Source of the DNA: Diplonema papillatum
Taxonomy: Eukaryota > Euglenozoa > Diplonemea > Diplonemida > Diplonemidae
Direction of reading: 5' to 3'
NCBI GenBank assembly: GCA_030068145.1
Contig: JAPJBO010000065.1
Span: forward strand, 310,001 to 374,000
DNA length: 64,000 bases
The position numbers and the translations under genes were made by a program. How positions within the stretch are numbered: the first letter of the stretch is position 1; every line of letters begins with the position of its first letter. Below are positions 1-10,310 of the stretch, piece after piece. The notes beneath the pieces are model-generated. The model saw nothing but the letters and a program-made list of their open reading frames with translations. It was not told where the DNA came from and made no database searches.

Positions 1-1
1 G

Positions 2-1117
2 CAGTACACCAACTTCGCCAACGTGCTGACTGCCGAAGGCGCGGTGCCGAGCCCGAAGTTCATCCAGGGCGGCACGTTCTGCTGCCCGGACGACGACTGG
101 TCCGCTGGGCTGGTGGACCACGTCAAAGCGCTCGAAGCGTCGTTCGTCTCGTTCTCCCTGCACGACTACCCGCGGTCGTACTGCTCGAAGGACCCGAACC
201 AGACGATCCTCGGCGACGTCTGCGCGTACCACCCTCTCTACGTACCACGCAGCCACTCGAACCACTCGTACCAATACTACGCCAACGCAACCGATGTCCC
301 TTTTGTGCTCGGCGAGGGCAACTCCGCCTCTTGCGGCGGAATCCCCGACGTGAGCGACACGTTCGCCGCCGCGCTGTGGGTTATGGACTACTTGCCGTAC
401 CTCAGCAAGGCGGGGTACCACGGCATGAACTTCCACGGGGGTGCCTCTGGTGGGTACACCCCCGTCGTCATCAAGGACGGGTTGCTCTCGGTTCAACCAT
501 TGTACTACGGCCTTCTCGGTTTCGCGCAGCTCACGGCAAACGGCGCCACGTGGCTTTCATCGGATGTGAAGCCGCAAGTGGGTGATGTGAGGTGTGACAC
601 TGGTTTAGATGGCGGTTCAGTCTGCTGCGCTGCGAGCTGCGGCACGTGCTCCGGCACCGGCTGTGACAGTCGACCTGGAGGTGGTGCTGCATGCTGTTCA
701 GGAGATATCGAAAAGGCGAACAAGTCGTGCTCGCTGTACGACCCTCCGTGTGTGATGGGGCCGGGCGATGACTTCATGCTAGTCGTGCATGCGGTGAAGG
801 ACACCGTGAAGAACGAGGTGAGGATGGTGATCATTTCCAAGTTCGGAGATGACGTCCGGACGGCGAACATTTGCCCGAGCAATACGACGACGTGGTCTCC
901 TTCAGCAACCGCCTCTGCCTTCCGCATCACAGCTCAGTCGCAGCACAGCAAGTTTGGCGACTCCCTTAACTACGGCGGCCAGACCTTCGACACCAGCACC
1001 AACGGAGTTCTTCAAGGAACGCGCCTGATCACGACTCTTAACCAAGACCCTGCCACGCATTGCTTCAGCTTGGACATTGGTCCCATGTCCGCCGCCGTTG
1101 TTGCCATCCCTCAGTGA
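2..1117 (+). CDS. GH79 (heparanase/beta-glucuronidase-type) glycosidase, 3' part
   Basis: The reading frame is open from base 2 to a TGA at 1115-1117 (371 residues), and the 5' end lies outside the window. The segment FVLGEGNSASCGG followed by SDTFAAALWVMDY matches the nucleophile region of heparanase-type family 79 retaining glycosidases (human heparanase has WLGETSSAYGGG then SDTFAAGF). The predicted nucleophile Glu is codon 314-316. Next comes the GH79-like stretch MNFHGGASGGYTPVV and PLYYGLLGFAQLT, then the C-terminal beta-sandwich typical of the family. A Cys-rich insertion (about 595-720: CCAASCGTCSGTGC) interrupts that domain and is unusual. Known members cleave glucuronide or related linkages in proteoglycans and plant or algal polysaccharides, usually outside the cell; the substrate here is unknown. 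The acid/base Glu would lie upstream of the window. Confidence 0.85.
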   Translation, partial: QYTNFANVLTAEGAVPSPKFIQGGTFCCPDDDWSAGLVDHVKALEASFVSFSLHDYPRSYCSKDPNQTILGDVCAYHPLYVPRSHSNHSYQYYANATDVPFVLGEGNSASCGGIPDVSDTFAAALWVMDYLPYLSKAGYHGMNFHGGASGGYTPVVIKDGLLSVQPLYYGLLGFAQLTANGATWLSSDVKPQVGDVRCDTGLDGGSVCCAASCGTCSGTGCDSRPGGGAACCSGDIEKANKSCSLYDPPCVMGPGDDFMLVVHAVKDTVKNEVRMVIISKFGDDVRTANICPSNTTTWSPSATASAFRITAQSQHSKFGDSLNYGGQTFDTSTNGVLQGTRLITTLNQDPATHCFSLDIGPMSAAVVAIPQ

Positions 1118-2984
1118 AAGCTGTACGTGAAGCTAACGTTCCCGAGCGAGGCGTCTGACTAGCTGAACTGGGATGAATCAGCTGCCTTCAGCTCCCTGGG
1201 GTCAAAGTCGAGGTTTCCATATCTGTGTACCAGCGCTTCGAGCACTCCTATGACGCACCCGGTCACCCGACCTCTCGACTCAACCAGACCACTCCACCTG
1301 GACCATTTTTGGTCCGTCGGTCCACCAACGTTGGTTACGTAGGCGGTAGTTCTTAGCAGACCCCCTCTGCCCGCCCATCTCTCTTGGAAAGAAAACTTCG
1401 GGTTGGCATCAAAGCATGCATGAAGCCGAAAATACTAAATCTGTGGCTCCCGTTGATGCAAGCATCAACGGGCACGGGATGGAGTGCCGAAGCACGAAAC
1501 TACGAGTTTACTCCAATGGCGGTGAGGATAAGGCGCCGCTCTTCCCTGCAAAGACGTTTGTGTGATTCGAACATAAGCTAGTCCGGTTCCCCGGACGCAT
1601 CCTTCTGCCTGGCCGAATGTCTCAGCTAATGAACGACAACGGTATCAATGCCAATAAGCGCCAAACAGGGAAGGGCTGCTATCGTATTAGTCGCACATGG
1701 CACCCCTTAGTACGAAGCCAGTTGTTGACTACATCATTCGTCACGTGCCGTGGGTAGCCGTCAAAGGCAAGTGGTCGACGAGTGCACCGTGTGTTTCCAC
1801 ACGCCGGTGATACACTTCTCCGTCGTTTCGCTGCAGGCGCCGGTGCCAGTGTCGTCCTCGCTGGTGGCGGCTTCGCCCGCAAAGCAAAGCAACAAGCTAC
1901 TTTCTCGCACTCTCCACTGCCCGGAGCACCCGACAGCCCCGCTGCAGTCGAGGGCAGCGTACAGCAAGTTCCCTTTCACCTGGTAGACCCCCTACCACCA
2001 GCGCTTTCTTTTGCATGCCCGAACGTACTCAACCAACGTATACAACGAATAGGTGTTCTTGCGCGCGGTATCGAATGCGGCCGAAAAGACAGGTGCCGCC
2101 ACCCGAATGCTCTTCGACCATTTCTCTCCCGACGGCAGCGTTCGTGACAACGCGAACTTAGCGGTGGCCCCGCGGGCTGAGGAGAACCGACGGTATTTTG
2201 ATGGCAGTACGCAAATACCGCGGGGAATCTTTGGACTCGCGCTGCTTCTTCGCGGATTCATCGAAAGACAGGTCCCCGCCTTTCGGGAGAGAAAAGGCCG
2301 AGAGCCAATTGTCTTGCTGTTCACCACACTTCCAAAAGGCTGCGACTCAGCAATCTTCTCGGCTGAGGACGCCCTGTCCGACGGCGCGCGCGAATTGAGA
2401 GCTTCCCACCCCACAACTTGCGCTTTCGAGGCTCCTTTGCGGCCCTCGTCTTTGTGTTTTTGCATCTGATGTTAAACCAAAGGATTAGTTATCTGTTCTC
2501 ACATTTCGTTCCGCTGCATGGCAACAACGAAGGACAGGTGTCTGGCTTTTGTTTTCGAAAGTCTGCTGGTACTGTAGGGGATTGAGCTTGGCTAGGCCTC
2601 TTGAGTTTGTGCTGCTTACGAAAAATAAAAGACACAGCCTCTGACGGGGTAGCCGACAGACAGGAGCATGCAGCGGGAATGCCTTGGAGTGGCGAAATGG
2701 GTAATTTGCATCTGCAGAATACAGATGATGTTGACGGATCGGGGGGACGGGAGGTACAACTTCACGGAGGAGGCAGACAGCTTGAGACCGTGTCCTACGA
2801 CCCTCCTGCATTTCTGAGTCTGAGCACGATATTCTCAGTACATTTGTCGACATCGACAAGTAGAAGAGTACAACGCAAATACGCATTTCTTCAGACAAAG
2901 TCCGACGCTTGCCATCCACGAAAGGGCATGACACATAACAGGCGGGCGTGGGTAAAGGCAGGGCGGGGGAAAGGTGAAGCGAGA
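1118..2984. other. Intergenic spacer without confident gene
   Basis: Composition falls to about 50% GC and no frame shows the codon bias of the neighbours. A near-palindrome at 1449-1472 (CCCGTTGATGC, AA, GCATCAACGGG) resembles the dispersed palindromic repeat found in MCM5 intron 1, and GCATGCATG lies just upstream. The + frame is open at 2053-2469, but the opposite strand is equally open, so I do not call a gene. Confidence 0.6.
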
Positions 2985-5079
2985 ATGGTTTCGTCGAGCT
3001 TCGGTTCGAACGTCAGGGACGACCTGCGGCTGAAGGCCCGGAGGAAGGCCGCGGCCCCGGCGGCGAAGCGGCGCGTCGTGTCGCCGAAGGGTGGGCCGGC
3101 TGCGGCGGGCGGCAAGGCCACCGCGGCGAAGCCCGGCTCGCCGACTTCGCCTTCTCTGCGCCCCGGTGAGCGGCCCCCTCCGAGGCCCGCGTCGCCAGTC
3201 CTCCGACCGTCCGCGTCGGCCTCCCCCCGCCGGCGCTCGCCCACCCCCAAATCCCCCCGTGTCGCCTACCGGCAGCAGCAGCAGCTGCAGCAACAGCAGC
3301 AGCAGCTGCAGCTGCAGCACTCCGGCGGTCCGCCGGCCGCGCCGCCCGTGCTGCGGTCGCCGCCCCGGTCACGGTTCACGCAGCTGCCGCCGTCGCCGCA
3401 GCGGCTCCCGTCGCAGGAGTACTCGGACCGCATGCAGTCGTGGGCGCCCGCCTTGCAGTTCCCGTTCCTCCCGGACATGGACGAGTACTATCCGGATGGG
3501 GTGCGTTTTTTTGTTGTTGTTTTATAAGCTCCTGTTTTGTACGAAATGATCCTGTCTTGGAAAGCCAGGATCATTTGATTCAAGGAGTGAAATTCCGAAG
3601 ACGGAGTTAAGCTGAACCATCCTGAAAAGCTGCACTTTCTAGTGGAGCGACGTGTTGGCATAGAAAAATGGTACCGGGGTCGAACTGCACGGAAAAGATT
3701 GCTTGAACTCATTGTCGCTAAACGAATACCCCGTTCAATATCACAGTCAGAGAAGACCATGGCATTCGAACAAAAGCGCTCCGAGGCTGCGCAGCAGAAG
3801 TATTTCGAGGCTGTGAAGCGATCGAGAGAAGCTGTAGAAATGAGAAGGTAGCTTTTTATGTCCCCCCCCCAACAGCAAGCGTATTATCTTTCCAAAACCG
3901 GGCCATTTGAGCCGTTATCGCGGCGCAGGGACTCAGGCATTATCCACCGACTACACGGAGTTCACCAGTAACTTTTGCTCGAGCTAAAGTCGCTGCGGGT
4001 GTGGCCACACCCGGAAATAGGGTGTGCACCCGGCAAGAGGGTATGAAATAGGGTGTGCACACCCTAATTCCGGTTGTGCACACCCTATTTCACACCCTAT
4101 TTGCGGGTGTGGCACACCCGCTTTTGGAGAGACTGGTTTCACTCGAGCAAAAGTTGCTGGAGTTCTCACCGTGTACAAGGTTCTCACAAGTACAGGCACA
4201 GTTACAGGTCAGAGCCTTAGGGTCAGAGAACCCTCAAAGGGGACTCCCCTGTAGTCTATCAGGGAAGCGTCCACCAGACGGTGGTCCGCCACGAGCGTTT
4301 GCCGCGTAAACTACAACTTCCACTTAGCAGCTAAAAAGAACATTGGCAGCGGTTTAACCAGAACACGTGTAGGTTAAATCGCACAAAGAACCCGCTCGTG
4401 CTCCGGTGTCTGTTCTTTTTTGCGATAGCCAGTAACCACCTCCTTAGTGAGCATACCTGTTACAAAAAGGAACGTTGGCAGCGGTTTAGCAGTACACGCC
4501 CTATTTACCTCCTCCAGGCGCACACGCGACGCGGAGAAGCAGAAGGCGAAAGAGCGCGAAATCCTTCGGGAACTGGAGCGGCTCCGCGAGCTGCAAGAGG
4601 AGCAGGAGGATGAGCTGCGGAAACAGGCATGGAAGGACGACATGTTGCAGCAGCGGATGCAGCGGGAGCTGGAGAAGATGCACGAGATGAAGGAGCAGCT
4701 GGGAGCTTGTCGGCACGCCGAGGACGGGCTCGATGCTGAGTACGAAACGCAGCTTGAAGAGCTGCGAGCGCGTGAGAGAGACACGGAGCTGTTCATCACG
4801 CGGCGCGTTACGAGGGAGAAGGCGAAGACGTCCCTGATGCAGGAACTCGACAACCTCCGCCGTGACGCCGAAGACAAAGCGCGGCGCCTGCAGGAGGACG
4901 CGCGGGCCATCGAACAAGCCCACGTCGGCTCGCTGCTCGAATCGAAGGAGGCGGCAAAGTCGCGCGTGGCACTTCACTCCGTTATGGAGCTCGGCCGTAC
5001 CATGCGACTCGCCGGCGTCACGCGGGCAGACGAGGCCCACAAACTCGGCATCATCCGTTTGCCCATCGCACCACCCTGA
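2985..5079 (+). CDS. Coiled-coil protein with IQ-like motif (three exons)
   Basis: Proposed exons are 2985-3500, about 3612-3847, and 4518-5079 (TGA at 5077). Exon 1 encodes a basic Pro/Ser/Arg-rich region, a Gln run (about 3270-3315) and an acidic end, EYYPDG, before donor GTGCGT. Exon 2 reads IEKWYRGRTARKRLL, close to an IQ calmodulin-binding motif, and ends in phase 2 at AG/GTAGCT. Exon 3 starts after CAG at 4517 in the matching phase, so the split codon gives Arg. It is a long charged coiled coil (ILRELERLRELQEEQEDELR and onward to about 4930). The exon 2 start (3612 or 3630, both after AAG) is uncertain. The start ATG at 2985 is chosen because GC-rich coding begins there. The composition suggests a cytoskeletal or ciliary structural protein; I do not recognise a family. 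Confidence 0.7.
3958..4167. repeat. MITE-like inverted-repeat element in an intron
   Basis: The ends are inverted copies of each other: 3958-3985 carries AACTTTTGCTCGAG and 4141-4167 carries CTCGAGCAAAAGTT, each continuing into a GAGTTC-like outer end. The interior holds several copies of the palindrome GGGTGTGCACACCC and of GGGTGTGGCACACCC. There is no coding capacity. It lies inside intron 2 of the coiled-coil gene. Confidence 0.6.
4338..4490. repeat. Direct repeat pair with TTGGCAGCGGTTTA core
   Basis: AAGAACATTGGCAGCGGTTTA near 4338 recurs as AGGAACGTTGGCAGCGGTTTA near 4469, just before the exon 3 acceptor. The core TTGGCAG recurs elsewhere in the window near repeat boundaries. Confidence 0.45.
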
Positions 5080-6733
5080 ACACGGACATGACGATCTTGA
5101 CTTTGATGCTGCCCCGCCCAACAGGAGCAGCAGCATCATTCCGGCTGGCCACACTCTAACCGAAGTAGTCTGGTGTAGACGACTGGATTGATTGTGGTTG
5201 TGCCCACTGTGTCAGAGCTTCGTATTATCGCCAAGTACAAATCCTGCTAGGGGCGCTTCTTTTTGGTCGAACCGTTGGTCGAACGAATCTCAAGCACACG
5301 GAAGTTAGTTGGCATACCATGCAACCCGCATGAAGAGGTGTGAGTCGCGCGGCGGCTTCGTCGGCATCAATGTCGTGCGGCACCTGCTCGACGCCTTTCG
5401 TTCGACGTGTTTAAAGCAACTTCGTGTTCTTCACGACAGTCTAGGCTCCCCATTTTTTGTGGGCGCATTGTACATTGTATCGTACCCGAAGGCCCGTGGT
5501 AAGCGAGGAGTGCAGTTCCCTTCGTTCTTGCCACCTCTCTCCGCGGGTCTTCCTCATTTTATTTGTACCGGTTTTCTGTTTGTTTGCTTCTAATTGCGAT
5601 TTTCCCCGCCCCCACCTAATAGCCCCCCTCCGCTGTTATTCCCTGGCGTCGAGTCCTTCGGGCCGCATTTGTACGTCGACACAAGCACTGTAGTTTCCCG
5701 TTTGTTGTTCTCTGCGTAGTGACGGTAGCACTCTCAAGCTACTATGTGTCCGCCCTTGAGTCGGCCAGCAGGTTTTAAACGGAATGGTACCCTAAGCAAA
5801 CCAAGACCTGGTTTCCATTCGAAGGAACTGACCGAGCGGATTTCGCCGAAAGCACGAAGAGGTTATCAGTGGTTGGTCCAGAGTAGTGCTGCAGCCGATG
5901 TTGGGGTAGTGTTACTGAGTCGGTTCATCCCCTCTTGATAGACCGTAATAGACCGAAGAATACAGCACCGACCGGGCAATTCGATGCAGCTCTAGAGACT
6001 AGGGATGGACCTGATAGACCGTGGTGGACCGTGATTCACTGTGATAAACAGCGGCAGGCACTTCGATGCCGGTTCAAGAGATGAGGGACGGACCGGCTCA
6101 GTTACCGTTCCTGGGGAGCCTTCGTCAATTGACACTGAAACGGAACGTGTGACGTTGTTTGTGCGCACTTCCTTCAAACCTGTTTAGTTCATCTAACGGG
6201 AGTGAGGATAGTACGCTGCCATCGATCTGTTTTTGTTCTTGACAAATTGCATTTGTTAGACAAAAAAACGGATCGGGCGCTTCCTTTGTTTGTGCGCACT
6301 TACGGTCGCCTACCCTCGACGAGATCAAGCGAAGCAGACAGGATTCTCTGAGGAAGGTAGTACCGTTGGCAGTCCGGGGATTCCTCCGTCCCCGCTGCTC
6401 TCGAAAGTGGTGAAACCCGCTCCAGTCTCAGACGAGGAGATCGATAATGAGCTCGAATGATGCTGTCGTCGTCCAACTCGCCACCGTTGGCAGTCCAGGG
6501 ATTCCTCCCTGCCCTCTGCTCTCGAAAGCAGAGCTAGTGAAACTCGCTCCGGCTGGGTCGCTTAAGCATGTTCGCAGACCTTGGCCGTTTAAGAAAAAAG
6601 TGGTGTCATTTTGTGTCATGCTCAACATACAGGGTAAAGAGAAAACAACAAAAACAAGCGCTGCAGGGGCAGAGACAGGGCCGTTGCGCAGAGACGTTGC
6701 GCTGACAAGGCGAAAGCCTCTCTCCGTCGACCG
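5080..6733. other. Intergenic spacer upstream of MCM5
   Basis: No convincing reading frame. It holds short repeats: GATAGACCGT-type motifs at 5935-6035, TTTGTGCGCACTT twice (about 6158 and 6289), and the direct repeat pair described separately. It should contain the 5' UTR and any leader acceptor of MCM5; pyrimidine-rich CTCTCTCCGTCG precedes the start codon. Confidence 0.6.
6360..6560. repeat. Two direct copies of a ~65-bp repeat
   Basis: ACCGTTGGCAGTCCGGGGATT near 6361 and ACCGTTGGCAGTCCAGGGATT near 6482 begin two copies that continue as CCTCC, CTGCTCTCGAAAG and GTGAAAC(C/T)CGCTCC. The spacing is about 120 bp. There is no coding sign. Confidence 0.6.
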
Positions 6734-9700
6734 ATGGACGTCGACGAGGGGCGAGTCACGTACAGCAAGAGCGGCCGCGTGAAGTCGCTGCTGACGGCCG
6801 ATGACCTGGGCCCGGGCGGTGGGAACAGCGCCGCGCAGCTGACCGACGTGCAGAACCGGCTGCGGGACTTCATCATTCTGTTCCGCACGGGCGGCGAGTA
6901 CTCGTACGTCTACCTGGAAGCGCTGAAGGACAACATCCACCTCGGCCGCAACTACTTGGAAATTGACCTCGAAGACTTCAAAGCCTTCGAGCGTGGCGCT
7001 CCATTCCAATACGGCGATCTAATCCGCGAGCATCCATCGCGTTGGCTCCCTGTGTTCGAAGCAGCAGCGCAGGAAGCGGCGCGGAAGCATGATATGTTCG
7101 GGCAGCTCGACTCTCACGAGATCCAGATCCAACTGTACTGGAAGACCAAGCCCTGCTTGATCCGTGACATCAAGTCGATCAACATGGGCAAGCTTTGCGC
7201 CGTTCCCGGCATCGTCGTCAAGTGCAGCGAGACCAAGCAAAAGGTCATCCACGCCGTGCTGCAGTGCACGTCCTGCAAAAGCGAGATCAAGCAGGACATC
7301 CCCGCGTCCCTGGCGTCTCCGCAGCTGCCGTCGTACTGCCAAGCCAACACGAACACAGACTCGGGCGCAAAATGCCGGCCCAACCCATACATCATCCGTC
7401 CCGACCGCTGCAGATACATCAACGTACAGTACATCAAACTCCAAGAGCTCCCCGAAGACGTGCCCACAGGCGAGCTTCCTCGCCACGTCGACTTGCAGGT
7501 GGACCGTGAGCTCGTCGCCAAGGTATGGTCAACATCTTCTTCTGAAAGGTTACAGGGTTAAGATTACCCCCCCACGGCACCACAACATCCGTGGTTACCG
7601 TGGTCGAAAGTTGTCGACAACGAAACATTACAAACCTCTGCATCCGCAAGACTTGATGTCAGCACGTGATGCCAGTTTTCAAACAAAGAAAAAGAGTGGG
7701 AAAACGAAAAGATAACTCTGTCCCACGACGAAGACTTGAAGACTTGAAGACTTGAAGACTTGAAGACTTGATGCCAGCATCCCAACATAAAAAACTGAGA
7801 GGCAAAGATTCTGCTCAAACATCAAACCAACGATTCTCCCCCCCGGCAGGAAGGTTTCATTCCCCACTTTGGGAGCCGTACACTCCCCACTTTACAACTT
7901 TCTATTTTCTATTTTGCATCCCTTTCCTAGACGACATCTTCCTCGGAAGAAGACTTGATGCTAGCATCAACCATGCATGAGAGGCAGTGCTCTGCCTAAA
8001 CATTAAACTAAGATTTTCCCCCCGGCAGGTCCGCCCCGGGCAACGTCTGTTCGCCGTCGGGATCTCGTCGATTTTCAACGACGCGGTGAAGGAGCGGGGC
8101 CGGAAGGCAGCCGGCGTCCGGCGGCGGTACCTGAAGGGCGTCGGACTGATGCTGTTTTCCCCCGACGGGACGCCGACGTCGGTGAACGCGAACTTCTCCG
8201 CGCTGCGGCCCTCCGGCACGCTGCTGTGGAACACCAAGCAGGAGAAGGAGTTCAAGGAGCTCGCAGCCTCGCCGACGCTGTACGAGGACCTGGCCAACTC
8301 GCTGGCGCCGTCGATCTACGGGCACGAGAACATCAAAAAGGCGTGCATCGCGCAGCTGTTCGGCGGGACGCGGAAGAAACTGACCGACGGCGGCCGGCTG
8401 CGGGGCGACATGAACATCCTCCTCATCGGCGACCCGTCCACCGCGAAGTCGCAGCTCTTAAAGGCCGTTTACGGCGTGTCGCCCATCGGCGTCTATACGA
8501 GCGGGAAAGGTATTGCGGGCTTTTTTTACGTGGCTTCCCAGCCTTTTTGTTTTACATATGCGCCAGCTTGATAGGAAATGCTCGACGATGCTGCCCGACA
8601 AAGAACAGAAGGAATCCCAAGTGCTGTAACTACCGAACCACGTGTTGAACGGACGTGAGGTCATGCGGGTCTACCCCAACACGACAAGGTCCTGAGTGAG
8701 AAAGCAACACACGGTGGTGTAAGCGAAGAACAAATCAGATTGTGTTTGTTCCTGGAGAGAGAGTTAGTCGAAGTACAGAGTACTCTACGCAAACAAGATC
8801 GTCCCCCCAAAAAACACGATACGATTATAGGTAGGTGTTACTGGCCGAAGCCACCATGGGAGTTTCTGCTCTTCGTGTTGTCTGACGAGAACTGCCGAGA
8901 AGAAAGGGAAAAGTAAGAACACGTCTTTGTAACTGATAGCACTAGCGCAAGGGAATGTTGAGTGGCTGCCTTAACCCGGGGAAACGAGCTTGGGCGAGGT
9001 CACCGGGGGGTTAGGAAGGGTGGGAAAACTTGAATTTTTCTTTGAACCAACCACCCTGAAGGCTGTGTGAAGTTCTAGTCGACTTTCGTGGTGCATCAAC
9101 TCCCTCAGTGAAACTGTGATACCACCACTTTCCTCTTCGGGGAGTACGAGCAACAGTGGAGCCCATATCATTTCAAGCAAGTTCTTGCATTCCCCCGTGT
9201 GGACAAACCTGGGTGCCCAACACAGCGGCTTGTGCATGCAAAGCATACAAGAAGGAAGGCGGCATGCCAGGCCGATGCCTCACGACAGATAAAGACGAGA
9301 ACAACACCACCACAGGATCCTCCGCCGCTGGTCTGACGGCTACGGTCGGCCGCGAGCCGCAGAGCAACGGGAAAGGAGGCGGGTTTTACCTGGAAGGCGG
9401 AAGCATGGTCCTCGCCGACGGGGGCATCGTCTGCATCGACGAGTTCGACAAGATGCGGGAGCAGGACACGGTGGCCATCCACGAGGCGATGGAGCAGCAG
9501 ACGATATCCGTCGCGAAGGCGGGGCTCTCCACCGTGCTGAACAGCCGGACGTCGGTCCTCGCGGCGGCGAACCCGTCGATGGGCTGTTACGACCCGCTGA
9601 AGAGCAACGAAGAGCAGATGAACTTCAAAGCGACCATCGTGTCCCGTTTCGACCTTATCTTCAAGGTCCTCGACCCCCCTGACCGGGAGAAGGACGCACG

Positions 9701-10310
9701 CATCGCAACCCACGTGGTGGGCCTGCACCGTGGGGGTACCCACGGGACGCAGGTGGAGGGCAAGATCCCTCGCTCTGTGCTGAAGACGTTCGTCGCGTAC
9801 TGCCGCGCGCAGATCATCACGAAGCTCGGCGCCGACGCGGAGCAGCGGCTGAAGGACTTCTACGTCGAGACGCGCAAGTCGGCGTTCGCCGTGCAGAAGA
9901 ACTCGGACAAGAGCATCATCAAAATCACCGTCCGCCAGCTCGAGTCGCTCGTCCGGCTGACGGAGGCCCTCGCCAAAATGCGCTGCCAGACGCAGGCCAC
10001 CGCCGCCGACGCCGAGGAGGCGATCCGCCTGTACAAGATCTCCACCGTCGACGCGATCAACAGCGGCGTCATCGAAACCGCGCTGGACAGCATGCAGGAG
10101 GAGGCCATCGTCGACCTCGAGCACAAAATCGAGTCGAAAGTGCCGATCGGCACGCAGGTCAGCACCGTCACCCTCGTCGCCACGCTCAGCGCCCTCGGAT
10201 ACGAGGAAGACATCATCCAACGAGCCCTTCTCGTCATGAGTAAGCGTGGCATCCTCAAGTACAAGAGTCACAAGCGGTACATCACGCGACAGCAGTCCGC
10301 AATCAGCTGA
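6734..10310 (+). CDS. MCM5: DNA replication licensing factor MCM5 (three exons)
   Basis: Exons 6734-7522, 8029-8509 and 9316-10310 join to 754 residues (human MCM5 has 734). Introns are GTATGG...GGCAG (phase 0) and GTATTG...ACAG (phase 1); the junctions restore LVAK/VRPGQR and TSGK/GSSAAGLTA, both conserved. The N-terminal OB region has the zinc site Cys178, 181, 202 and 214, and PNPYIIRPDRC, KLQELPEDVPTGELPRH are MCM5-like. The AAA+ core has Walker A GDPSTAKS (397-404), Walker B VCIDEFDKM (Asp465-Glu466), SVLAAANPSMG and the arginine finger SRFD (Arg534). A C-terminal winged-helix tail follows. The protein is one subunit of the nuclear MCM2-7 helicase that unwinds origins. Walker A has Ser where the family usually has Gly (GDPGTAKS); otherwise it looks intact. 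Confidence 0.96.
7730..8028 (+). repeat. Two copies of dispersed palindromic element, in MCM5 intron 1
   Basis: Copy 1 (about 7767-7853) follows five tandem GAAGACTT units. Copy 2 (about 7950-8028) contains the perfect palindrome TTGATGCTAGCATCAA, then CATGCATGAGAGGC, CTCTGC, TAAACATTAAACTAAGAT, a C-run and GGCAG. Both copies end in poly-C plus GGCAG, and the end of copy 2 is the actual 3' splice site of intron 1. Related copies lie near 29465 and 33957, a 3' half near 15853, and a looser palindrome at 1449. Confidence 0.65.

Noticed and set aside
2053-2469. 138-codon open frame with protein-like sequence
   Set aside because: No ATG at the start, the opposite strand is equally open (157 codons), and there is no recognisable family.
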